A stretch of 10,335 nucleotides of DNA, from assembly GCA_023423535.1 (NCBI GenBank), contig JAFAFL010000058.1:1-10335 (forward strand), written 5' to 3'. Position 1 is the first letter of the stretch; each line of letters opens with the position of its first letter. Positions 1-6,042 of this stretch are shown here, in pieces. The stretch is from Pseudomonadota bacterium. GTDB taxonomy: Bacteria > Myxococcota > Myxococcia > Myxococcales > Myxococcaceae. Position numbers and translations under genes: made by a program. The notes under the pieces are model-generated. The model did not search any database, had not been told where the DNA came from, and worked only from the letters and a program-made list of their open reading frames with translations.

Positions 1-47
1 CGAACAGCGTGCTCGCTCGAGATGACGTGGCCCCAGGCCGCGGCTGA

Positions 48-150
48 TCAGGCGTGCCCGGAAGCACCGGAATCGACCGCCAGGCCGGTCATGAAGCCGC
101 GCGCGACGCTTCTCGGATCAAGCCTGAGCCTCAAGGGCGTTGGCGGATTC
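48..150 (-). pseudogene. possible C-terminal remnant of a short-chain dehydrogenase
   Basis: Past the point where the toxin homology ends, another minus-strand frame reads into a stop at 48-50. Its last residues are GFMTGLAVDSGASGHA. This resembles the end of SDR-family (FabG-like) oxidoreductases, where a TG pair is followed a few residues later by VDGG, although here the second motif reads VDSG. Codons over roughly 48-110 favour G/C at the third position, as real genes here do. The left boundary is a guess, and no Rossmann core is present. This could be chance; only the short tail supports it. Confidence 0.2.
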
Positions 151-315
151 CGCCGAGGGCCCCAGATCCGGGTTTGCGTTAATTCGTTTGAAGGCGTCAT
201 CGATCGAAGCGGTGAAGGCCGCTCCGAGTCTTGGTCTCGCCGCTTCGAGGTAGACACGCGCTTCCACTGCCTCTTCGGCAGCCTCCTCCATCACGAACAG
301 GGGGACGGGTTTCAC
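118..315 (-). pseudogene. C-terminally truncated ParE/RelE-family toxin
   Basis: The likely start is GTG at 315, which overlaps the antitoxin stop in GTGA, the translational coupling typical of type II toxin-antitoxin pairs. The product is 65 residues. Its first ~50 match the N-terminal half of ParE-type toxins: a beta strand, helices of the pattern EEAAEEAVEARVYLEAARPRLG, a helix AAFTASIDDAFKRI, then the hallmark NPDLGP. Family members are usually 90-100 residues and continue with an arginine-rich strand and an FPY-type strand that complete the fold and contact the ribosome or gyrase. Here the frame instead gives 12 unrelated residues and a stop, and neither other frame restores the expected motifs. 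I infer a non-functional toxin broken by recombination near 150-160, not by a single frameshift. Confidence 0.6.
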
Positions 316-539
316 GCCTTGAGACGCGCGAGAAGGTCTGCAGCGGGAATCAGGGACGCCGTCCCCGCGCGTGCTCGCGAAAGACGACGGCTGATCTCGG
401 CGTGGTAGTCGTCGGGCCACTCGTTCGACACGGCACCCATGTCTGGCGGCAGCGTGGCCTGCAGCGCGTCGATCAGTCGCGCCCGTTCTGCAGGCTCCAA
501 CTTCAGGCACTCGTGAAGAAGGCGATCCGCGTCGGTCAT
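312..539 (-). CDS. addiction-module antitoxin (TIGR02574-like)
   Basis: This 75-residue protein resembles the small 'putative addiction module component' antitoxins encoded upstream of RelE/ParE toxins. It has an N-terminal helix with the pattern LKLEPAERARLIDALQATL, a central tryptophan-containing acidic linker (EWPDDYHAEISRRL), and a C-terminal segment ending in IPAADLLARLKA. In this family the N-terminal part dimerises and binds the operator, and the C-terminal part wraps the toxin (family knowledge). The ATG at 539 is preceded by GAGGAGGG at 547-554, 7 bases away, which fixes the start. The last codon overlaps the toxin start by 4 bases. Because the partner toxin is truncated, this may be an orphan antitoxin, which could still act on a related toxin elsewhere or repress its own promoter (inference). 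Confidence 0.75.
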   Translation of the reverse strand: MTDADRLLHECLKLEPAERARLIDALQATLPPDMGAVSNEWPDDYHAEISRRLSRARAGTASLIPAADLLARLKA

Positions 540-624
540 CTGAGATCCCTCCTCACGTTAGCGAGCGTGCCGCGTCATCGCCAGCACACGCACCCGCCTG
601 CTCGCCCGCCCGGCACTGGTGTGG

Positions 625-665
625 GACCGGTGGCCGCCGCGTCTTCCGCGGACGCGCCACCGGTC
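625..665 (-). terminator. long hairpin behind the semialdehyde dehydrogenase gene
   Basis: A perfect 10-base inverted repeat (GACCGGTGGC at 625-634, GCCACCGGTC at 656-665) encloses a second 5-base stem (GCGTC at 639-643, GACGC at 651-655), leaving a 4-base bulge on one side. It begins 14 bases after the dehydrogenase stop codon. No T-run follows in the minus-strand direction, so it may act as a Rho-assisted terminator or as a stem protecting the 3' end of the mRNA. It also separates the dehydrogenase from the antitoxin gene downstream. Confidence 0.5.
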
Positions 666-679
666 GAAGCGGCGAACCG

Positions 680-2272
680 CTACGCCTTCTTCTCAGCTGC
701 AGCCGCAGCCGCCGGGGCCACGCCGAACATCTGCTCCACGAGCGCCCGATGTCCCTGGATGGCCACCCGCTGCAGGTAGAGGGACATGCCGCGCGTGCCA
801 CCGAGCTCTTCACCGCCACCGGCGCGACCGGGGCCGCCGTGCAGGAGGCCGGGCAGCACCATGCCGGGCGGGAGGGACTGTCCCGCGAGCTTCTCGTTGG
901 CGATCGTCACCCGCCCGTGGTGCGGCGCGATCCCCAGCACGGCGTCGGTGAGGAAGCGGCGCTCGTCGGAGTACACGCTGCTCACGAGCCCACCGCCGCC
1001 CGCCGCCACCAGCTGCAGGAGCGAGGGGAGATCCCGGTAAGCCATCACGGTGACGACCGGTCCGAAGACCTCCATCTGGTTCGCGGGGGACTCCGGCCGC
1101 GGGTCGGCGTCGATGATGATCGTCGGCTTGACGAAGTAGCCCTTGCCCTCGGGCGCGCCGTTGCCGTTCACGGCGTCCGCGCCACCGAGCGCCACCGTGC
1201 GGCCCTCGGCGAGCTTCGCGATTCCCTCGCGCACCGAGCGCAGCTGCGCCGCGGTGGAGACGGGGCCCATGGTCACCTTGTCGTCCGCAGGATTGCCCAC
1301 GCGGATCTCTCCCATGCGCTCCACCAGCGCCTCGCGGACCTCGTCGAGGCGCTCGTGCGGCACGAACACGCGGCGGGTGGCGGTGCACTTCTGGCCGGTC
1401 TTCTGGGTGACCTCCTTCGCCACGTCGGTGAGGAAGACGTTCCAGGTCTCGCTGCCCGGCGAGACGTCCGGCCCGAGGATCGCCGCGTTGAGGCTGTCCG
1501 CCTCCACGTTCACGTGCACGTTGTGCTCGGCGAGGTTCGGCATCGTGCGCAGCTGCGCCGCGGTGTGACCGGAGCCGGTGAACGCGAGCACGTCCTGGCC
1601 GCGCAGGTGCGAGAGCAGATCGCCCACGCCGCCGCAGACGAACGAGAGCGCGCCCTCGGGCAGCGCCTTGCTCTCCACCCACAGCTGCATGATCCGGTGC
1701 GCCATCAGCGCGGTCGCCGTGGCCGGCTTGGTGATGACCGGCATGCCCGCGAGCAGCGCCACCGCGAGCTTCTCCGCCATGCCCCACGCGGGGAAGTTGA
1801 ACGCGTTGATGTGCACCGCCACGCCCTCGCGCGGCACGAGCACGTGCTGACCGAACAGCCGCGCCGAACGCCCGAGCGGCGTGCCCTCGCCGTCCACCAA
1901 CGCCTTCACGTCGCCGAGCTTCTGGCCGAGGTCCGCGTAGAACATCAGCGTCCCGGACGCGCCGTCGATGTCGAACTTCGCGTCGCCGCGCGTGTTGCCG
2001 GCGTTGGCGATGCCCAGCGCAATGAGCTCCTCGCGCGCGTCGTTGATCGTCTTCGCCAGCGTCTTCAGCAGCTCCGCGCGCCCCTTGAACGTCATCGCCC
2101 GGAGCGCGGGGCCGCCCTTCTCGCGCGCGAACTTCACCGCGGCGGCGAAGTCGAGGCCCTCGGTGGAGGTCTCCGCGAGCACCTCTTCGGTGGACGGGTT
2201 GAGGAGCTGCGTGGCCTTGCCCTGGCCTTGCTGCCACGCACCACACAGATAGCTTTGAAGAACGGTCGGCAT
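680..2272 (-). CDS. PaaZ/BoxD-type CoA-linked semialdehyde dehydrogenase
   Basis: This aldehyde dehydrogenase (530 residues) belongs to the PaaZ/BoxD branch, which oxidises the semialdehyde end of ring-opened CoA thioesters, such as 3,4-dehydroadipyl-CoA semialdehyde, with NAD(P). Visible landmarks are the substrate/cofactor segment HINAFNFPAWG, the nucleotide-binding AFTGSG, the general base in VNVEADSLN (Glu257) and the nucleophile in TGQKCTATR (Cys296). The latter two sit one residue from Glu256 and Cys295 of E. coli PaaZ. The C-terminal MaoC-like hydratase domain of full PaaZ (681 residues) is absent; the protein ends in an alanine/lysine tail. This fits BoxD of the aerobic benzoyl-CoA (box) pathway, but no other box or paa gene lies in the window, so the substrate is open. 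The start at 2272 (MPTVLQSYLCGAW) is preferred; an in-frame upstream start at 2317 would overlap the divergent dipeptidase gene. No Shine-Dalgarno is visible. Confidence 0.88.
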   Translation of the reverse strand: MPTVLQSYLCGAWQQGQGKATQLLNPSTEEVLAETSTEGLDFAAAVKFAREKGGPALRAMTFKGRAELLKTLAKTINDAREELIALGIANAGNTRGDAKFDIDGASGTLMFYADLGQKLGDVKALVDGEGTPLGRSARLFGQHVLVPREGVAVHINAFNFPAWGMAEKLAVALLAGMPVITKPATATALMAHRIMQLWVESKALPEGALSFVCGGVGDLLSHLRGQDVLAFTGSGHTAAQLRTMPNLAEHNVHVNVEADSLNAAILGPDVSPGSETWNVFLTDVAKEVTQKTGQKCTATRRVFVPHERLDEVREALVERMGEIRVGNPADDKVTMGPVSTAAQLRSVREGIAKLAEGRTVALGGADAVNGNGAPEGKGYFVKPTIIIDADPRPESPANQMEVFGPVVTVMAYRDLPSLLQLVAAGGGGLVSSVYSDERRFLTDAVLGIAPHHGRVTIANEKLAGQSLPPGMVLPGLLHGGPGRAGGGEELGGTRGMSLYLQRVAIQGHRALVEQMFGVAPAAAAAAEKKA

Positions 2273-2308
2273 GGCGGCGGACCCTACACCAGCCCTGTAC
2301 GGTGAAAA
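2273..2308. promoter_or_regulatory. compact divergent promoter region, dehydrogenase / dipeptidase
   Basis: Only 29 bases separate the two divergent starts. On the minus strand, TAGGGT (2286-2281) lies 8 bases before the dehydrogenase ATG, with a 4-of-6 match to a -35 box (TTTTCA, 2308-2303) 16 bases further upstream, inside the first dipeptidase codons. On the plus strand, TACACC (2285-2290) is a weak -10 candidate for the dipeptidase. Any promoters here must overlap, so the two genes could compete for polymerase. This rests on weak hexamer matches only. Confidence 0.3.
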
Positions 2309-3318
2309 GCGTGGCAATGATCGCGGACGCGCACGCGGACTCGTTGATGTGGAACCGGGATCTCACCTGCCACTCGGAGAGGGGGCAGGCAGACTTCCCG
2401 AGGCTTCGCGCCGCCGGCGTGCGCATCCAGTGCTTCACGCTCGTCACCCGCGGCTATCCGTTCATCGGAGGCTTTCCCCTCTTCGCCGCGTGGCGCGGCT
2501 GGCCCCGCGAGGCGCGACGCAGCGAATGGTCACGCGCCCAGTGGCAGCTCGATCGGATGCACGCGTTCTGCGATGCCGCGAAGGCAGAGGCGGTGCTCGC
2601 GGACTCCACTCGCGTCCTTGAAGAGGGACTGGCGGAGGACAGGCTCTGCGCGGTGCTCGGCGTGGAGGGCGCGCACGCCATTGAAGGGGACGTCTCGCGG
2701 GTGGACGAACTCTTCAAGCGCGGCGTGCGCTTCATGAGCCTCACCCACCTCTCCAACAACGAGCTCGGCGGCTCGTCCTTCCCGCTGATGGGCAACCGCG
2801 GCCTCACGCCACTCGGTCGAGACGTACTGGACGCGATGGCGCAGGCCGGCATGAGCGTGGACCTCGCGCACGCGTCGCCTCGCACCGTGGAGGAGATCCT
2901 CGCGCACAAGACCGCGCGGCCCATGTGCTCGCACACCGGCGTCCGGGGCGCGGCGAGCATGTGGCGCAACCTCGACGACGGCAGCCTGCGCCGCATCGCG
3001 GACAAGGGCGGGGTGGTGGGGATCATCTTCGCCACCGTGTACCTGGGCGGCCGCGAACTCACCGACGTGGCCAGGCACGTGGCGCATGCGGTGTCGGTGA
3101 TGGGCGAGGACGGCGTGGCGCTCGGCAGCGACTTCGACGGGATGGTGCCCCTGCCGAGGGGCATGCGTGACGCGAGGGACCTGCCGGCGCTGGCGGAGGT
3201 CATCTCCACAAAGCTGCCCGAGCGCGTGGCGGAGAAGGTCCTCTTCGGCAACTGGCGGCGCTACTTCGCGGAGACGCTGGACGGCGCGCGCGGCCCCGAG
3301 CGGCCCACATCGAAATAG
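2302..3318 (+). CDS. M19 family (renal dipeptidase-like) zinc dipeptidase
   Basis: This enzyme (338 residues from GTG 2302) belongs to the M19 / 'membrane dipeptidase' family of TIM-barrel amidohydrolases, which cleave dipeptides and sometimes beta-lactams or D-amino-acid dipeptides at a two-metal site. The metal ligands can be read in order: His11 and Asp13 in ADAHAD, bridging Glu122 in GVEGAH, His190 in VDLAHAS, His211 in CSHTGVR, and catalytic Asp277 in LGSDFDG. The 21-residue gap between the last two histidines equals that in human DPEP1 (His198, His219), and all six key positions are kept, so it should be active. There is no signal peptide or membrane anchor; it is probably cytoplasmic despite the family name. 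The start is uncertain: ATG 2317 is an alternative and would still keep the HxD motif. No clear Shine-Dalgarno precedes either. The substrate cannot be told from sequence. Confidence 0.9.
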   Translation: MKSVAMIADAHADSLMWNRDLTCHSERGQADFPRLRAAGVRIQCFTLVTRGYPFIGGFPLFAAWRGWPREARRSEWSRAQWQLDRMHAFCDAAKAEAVLADSTRVLEEGLAEDRLCAVLGVEGAHAIEGDVSRVDELFKRGVRFMSLTHLSNNELGGSSFPLMGNRGLTPLGRDVLDAMAQAGMSVDLAHASPRTVEEILAHKTARPMCSHTGVRGAASMWRNLDDGSLRRIADKGGVVGIIFATVYLGGRELTDVARHVAHAVSVMGEDGVALGSDFDGMVPLPRGMRDARDLPALAEVISTKLPERVAEKVLFGNWRRYFAETLDGARGPERPTSK

Positions 3319-3355
3319 GTGACGCGCCGTTTTCTTCGCGACATATTCCGCCGCC

Positions 3356-3736
3356 ATGCGCACGCCCTTCGTCCTCTTCGCCGTCCTCGTCTCCGCCTTC
3401 CTCCTCGGGGCCTGCGGTGGACCGGACGCGGGCGACTCGTGCAACACCAACGGCTTCGTCTGCGGCGACGACAAGACGGTGCTCGAGTGCACGAGCGGGA
3501 AGTGGCGCTCCATCCCCTGCCGCGGCGCCGGTGGCTGCAGCGTGAACAACAACCGCGTGAGCTGCGACGTCACGCGCAACCAGGCCGGCGATGCGTGCGC
3601 GAGCGCGAACGAAGGTCAGGGCATCTGCCACCCCAACGGCTCCGCCACGCTCGAGTGCCGCAACGGCGTCTTCGTGCAGACGAACACCTGCTCGTCGTGC
3701 ACGGTCAGCGGCGAGCGCGTGGTCTGCACGCCGTGA
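3356..3736 (+). CDS. lipoprotein with two tandem six-cysteine repeats
   Basis: The 126-residue product has a short N-terminus, a hydrophobic stretch and a lipobox (LLGAC, lipidated Cys20, then Gly), so it should be exported and lipid-anchored. The mature part consists of two copies of a ~48-residue unit. Unit 1 (25-72) has cysteines at 29, 36, 45, 55, 61 and 70; unit 2 (77-126) has them at 81, 91, 101, 112, 115 and 124. Shared signatures are AGD(S/A)C, (V)LEC...G, and RV.C at the end of each unit. Six cysteines per unit suggest three disulfides and an extracytoplasmic fold. I recognise no named family; a surface-binding or protein-interaction role is only a guess. The gene follows the dipeptidase by 37 bases and converges on the next gene with 24 bases between stops. 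There is no Shine-Dalgarno; TATTCC lies 6 bases before the ATG. Confidence 0.82.
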   Translation: MRTPFVLFAVLVSAFLLGACGGPDAGDSCNTNGFVCGDDKTVLECTSGKWRSIPCRGAGGCSVNNNRVSCDVTRNQAGDACASANEGQGICHPNGSATLECRNGVFVQTNTCSSCTVSGERVVCTP

Positions 3737-3760
3737 GCCGTGATCTGGTGACCCGCTGAG

Positions 3761-4132
3761 CTACTGCGGCCTCACGCCGCCTTCGGCCTTGTTCTCGCGC
3801 TCGTAGTCCTGCACCGGCGCTTCGCCCTCGCCGGGCTGCATCGGGCTGTCGCGCCAGGGCGACTGCTCACCCTCGCTCTCCACGCCCGAGCCGCCGGTGC
3901 CTTCGCTCTCGTGCTGGCCGAACGAGCCCTGCTGACCTGAGCCGTCGTTGCGCTCCAGCTCGCGCGAGTCGCTGGGCGGGCGGTTCTGATCGTCGGGCTG
4001 GTTGCCGGTCTCCTGCGCGCCGCGCACGCCCTCGTAGCCGCTGCCGCCGTACGCGTCGGTCTTCTCCTCGCGCATGCAGCCGCCGAACACGAGGCCCCCC
4101 GCCGCGAGCGCGCACACCCAGAGCTTCTTCAT
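3761..4132 (-). CDS. small acidic low-complexity lipoprotein
   Basis: The 123-residue product begins MKKLWVCALAAGGLVFGGC, a typical lipoprotein signal with Cys19 as the lipidated residue. The mature ~105 residues are rich in Gly, Glu, Ser, Gln, Pro and Asp, strongly hydrophilic and net acidic, with no further cysteine and no predicted hydrophobic core, so they are probably disordered. The start is decided by GGAGGAG at 4140-4146, 7 bases before ATG 4132; an upstream in-frame ATG at 4159 would place the RBS inside the gene and add a charged stretch before the signal peptide. It is convergent with the cysteine-rich lipoprotein gene and separated by 113 bases from the hydrolase gene upstream, so it probably has its own promoter. 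Function unknown. Confidence 0.8.
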   Translation of the reverse strand: MKKLWVCALAAGGLVFGGCMREEKTDAYGGSGYEGVRGAQETGNQPDDQNRPPSDSRELERNDGSGQQGSFGQHESEGTGGSGVESEGEQSPWRDSPMQPGEGEAPVQDYERENKAEGGVRPQ

Positions 4133-4139
4133 GGTCTGT

Positions 4140-4146
4140 CTCCTCC
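4140..4146 (-). promoter_or_regulatory. ribosome binding site that fixes the lipoprotein start
   Basis: GGAGGAG on the minus strand lies 7 bases before ATG 4132. It is close to the full anti-Shine-Dalgarno complement and excludes the longer reading from ATG 4159. Confidence 0.75.
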
Positions 4147-4205
4147 AAGTTGCTTTCACGCAAAGGAGGGGACGGGCAGCCTCGATCGCAAACGTCGCGC
4201 GCCCT

Positions 4206-4226
4206 CCCGGCCGCCCCTCGGCCGGG
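4206..4226 (-). terminator. GC-rich hairpin behind the corA-hydrolase unit
   Basis: A perfect 8-base stem (CCCGGCCG at 4206-4213, CGGCCGGG at 4219-4226) with a 5-base loop lies 19 bases after the hydrolase stop. No T-run follows on the minus strand, so it is either a Rho-assisted terminator or an mRNA-end stem. It sits between the hydrolase and the downstream lipoprotein gene of the same strand. Confidence 0.45.
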
Positions 4227-4245
4227 CGTCACGACTCGCGAAGCA

Positions 4246-5040
4246 TCACCCCCGCAAAGGCGCAAAGAACGAGCGCAGCGCCTCGTTGAACGCCTCCGGC
4301 TGCTCGAGGTTCGGCAGGTGTCCCGCGCCCCGGATCCGGCGCAGCTCCGAACCCTTCACCAGGTCCGCCATCTCCTGCGCCTTCTGCGGCGGCGTGATCT
4401 CGTCCTGCTCACCGACGACGACGAGCAGCGGACCTGCGTAACGGGCGAGGATGTCTCGCGAATCCGGACGCTCGGCCATGCCGCGGGTGGCGGCCGCCGC
4501 GGCGAGCGGAGAGGTCTCGCGGATCCAGCCGCGCACCTGCTTGACGAGCTCCTGCGGCGCCGGCTGCGCGAGGAGCTTCGGCGGCATCGACACCTCGAGC
4601 AGCCCCATGCCCCGCGCCTCCAGCGCCCGCGCGGTGTCCTCGCGCCGCTGCTTGCCGGCCTCGTCGTCGGCGGACATCTGCGTGTCGGAGAGGACCAGCG
4701 CGCGCACGCGGGAGGGATCGGTCCGCAGGAGCGCCAGCGCGATGTACCCGCCCATGGACACGCCACCGAGCGCGACCTCCTCGAGGCCGAGGTGCTCCAT
4801 CAACGCGAGCACGTCGTCCGCGTAGTCCTGCATGGTGATCGCCTCACCCGAGGCGACCGCGCCGCTCCTGCCGAAGCCGCGCAGATCCGGCGCGATGATC
4901 CGCAGCTCGGATCGGAGAGCCTGCAGCTGCGGCCGGAAGAGCTCGGCGTGGAGCGGGAACGCGTGGAGGAGGACGAGCGGCGGGCCCTCGCCCTCGTCGA
5001 GGTAGTGATGCGTGCGTCCTGCGTGCGTGAACGTGGGCAT
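4246..5040 (-). CDS. alpha/beta-hydrolase fold enzyme
   Basis: This is a complete 264-residue alpha/beta hydrolase. The oxyanion-hole region LLHAFP follows the first strands, the nucleophile elbow is GGVSMGGY (Ser95), the acid is in GEQDEITPP (Asp213), and the histidine is in GAGHLPNLEQP (His241), all in canonical order and spacing. The pattern is that of the 3-oxoadipate enol-lactonase / general esterase group; the true substrate (ester, lactone or other) cannot be assigned, and no aromatic-degradation neighbours support a PcaD role. No signal peptide is present, so it should be cytoplasmic. The ATG at 5040 lies 2 bases after the corA stop, with AAGGAG inside the last corA codons, so the two genes are probably co-transcribed and translationally coupled. 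Confidence 0.88.
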   Translation of the reverse strand: MPTFTHAGRTHHYLDEGEGPPLVLLHAFPLHAELFRPQLQALRSELRIIAPDLRGFGRSGAVASGEAITMQDYADDVLALMEHLGLEEVALGGVSMGGYIALALLRTDPSRVRALVLSDTQMSADDEAGKQRREDTARALEARGMGLLEVSMPPKLLAQPAPQELVKQVRGWIRETSPLAAAAATRGMAERPDSRDILARYAGPLLVVVGEQDEITPPQKAQEMADLVKGSELRRIRGAGHLPNLEQPEAFNEALRSFFAPLRG

Positions 5041-5042
5041 GA

Positions 5043-5993
5043 TCAGAACCACTCCTTGTGTCGGAACCAGAGGACGAGCCCGGCGGGCACCAGCACCATC
5101 GACGCGAGCATCACCCAGAAGAGGGCCGGCGCGGTGAGCGCGTGGAAGTTCTGTCCGAAGAACCCGGTGATGAAGGAGAGCGGCAGGAAGATCGTGGCGA
5201 AGATCGTCAGCTGCTTCGTCACGTCGTTGGTGCGGTTGGCGATGACGGACAGCCAGGCCTCGCGCGCGCTGGCGAGAAGCTCCCGCGTCGCGTCGAGCTG
5301 CTCGATGACCCGGATGAGGTGGTCGTACACGTCGCGGAAGTAGAGGGCGGTGCGCTCCTGCACGAAGCCGGAACCCGGACCGCGCCGAGCCAGCAACGAG
5401 AGCACGTCCCGTTGCGGCGAGAGCACGCGGCGCACCTCCACCACCGCGCGGCGCAGCCTCGACATGTGCGGCAGGTGCCCGGCGCGGGCCTCGTCGAACA
5501 CCTCCGACTCGAGGTCTTCGATCGCCGAGTCCAGCGCGTCCACCACCGGGAAGTTGCCGTCCATCAGCGCGTCCGCGACGGTGTAGGCGATGAAGTCCGG
5601 GCCGCGTGCAAACGAGCTCGCGGGGTCCGGGGCCAGGCGGCGCCGCGCCTCCTCGATCACCTCCACCGCATCCTGGTGCACGGTGATGATCAGGTCCGGC
5701 AGGAGGATGAAGTGCACCTCGCGCAGCTTCGGCTCCCACACCTCGGGGCCGGCGCCGAAACCCTGGAGCACGATGAACGGGTGGTTCGGATACTCCTCGA
5801 GCTTCGGGCGCTGGCCGAGCTTCAGGCAGTCCTCCACCGCGAGCCGGTGGATGCCGAACTTCACCCGCAGGCTCTCCATCTCCTCCGGCGTGGGGCTCAC
5901 CACGTCCATCCAGCGGGGGCCCTTCGCATCGAGCAGCGAGTCGTCGCCCACCCGGAGCGAGCCGTCCTCCGCCACGACGGTCACCGTGTGCAT
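5043..5993 (-). CDS. corA: CorA-family divalent cation transporter
   Basis: A 316-residue protein with the CorA architecture: a large soluble N-terminal domain (about 1-255, including the strand segment LPDLIITVHQ and the long helical stretch around DALDSAIEDLE and ANRTNDVTKQL), then two closely spaced membrane segments (about 262-276 and 292-310) and a short basic C-terminus (RHKEWF). CorA proteins form pentameric inner-membrane channels for Mg2+ and sometimes Co2+ or Ni2+. The signature after the first membrane segment, usually GMN, reads GQN here (residues 280-282, context GFFGQNF), so ion preference may differ. The start at 5993 has no Shine-Dalgarno; TAGCAC lies 6 bases upstream. The next gene begins 2 bases after its stop. 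Confidence 0.87.
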   Translation of the reverse strand: MHTVTVVAEDGSLRVGDDSLLDAKGPRWMDVVSPTPEEMESLRVKFGIHRLAVEDCLKLGQRPKLEEYPNHPFIVLQGFGAGPEVWEPKLREVHFILLPDLIITVHQDAVEVIEEARRRLAPDPASSFARGPDFIAYTVADALMDGNFPVVDALDSAIEDLESEVFDEARAGHLPHMSRLRRAVVEVRRVLSPQRDVLSLLARRGPGSGFVQERTALYFRDVYDHLIRVIEQLDATRELLASAREAWLSVIANRTNDVTKQLTIFATIFLPLSFITGFFGQNFHALTAPALFWVMLASMVLVPAGLVLWFRHKEWF

Positions 5994-6042
5994 GAGACGG
6001 TGCTAGTCCACGGGAGGTCATGCGTCTAGACTCCGCGCCCGG
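5994..6042. promoter_or_regulatory. 49-base divergent promoter region, corA / helical protein
   Basis: Two divergent start codons are 49 bases apart. Towards corA, TAGCAC (6005-6000) ends 6 bases before its ATG. Towards the plus-strand gene, TAGACT (6027-6032) ends 10 bases before ATG 6043. The second overlaps an 8-base palindrome, GTCTAGAC (6024-6031). Both genes lack a useful Shine-Dalgarno; a GGGAGGT at 6012-6018 precedes an ATG at 6020 that opens a different frame. I saw no good -35 match on either strand. Promoter placement is inferred from hexamer position only. Confidence 0.35.

Noticed and set aside
22..408. A 128-codon plus-strand frame across the toxin-antitoxin locus
   Set aside because: No homology or codon signal; it lies opposite the recognisable toxin and antitoxin sequences.
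749..2305. A 518-codon open frame on the plus strand, antisense to the dehydrogenase
   Set aside because: It is the mirror of a GC3-rich gene. The translation is rich in His, Arg and Ala with no domain, while the minus strand encodes a complete enzyme with catalytic residues.
4246..6021. A 591-codon minus-strand frame that could be read as an N-terminally extended hydrolase
   Set aside because: The extension is an out-of-frame reading of corA. The hydrolase proper starts at 5040, with an RBS in the end of corA.
5058..6029. A 323-codon plus-strand frame opposite corA
   Set aside because: Same shadow effect; low-complexity Arg/His/Glu product, no motif, and it runs through the corA start region.
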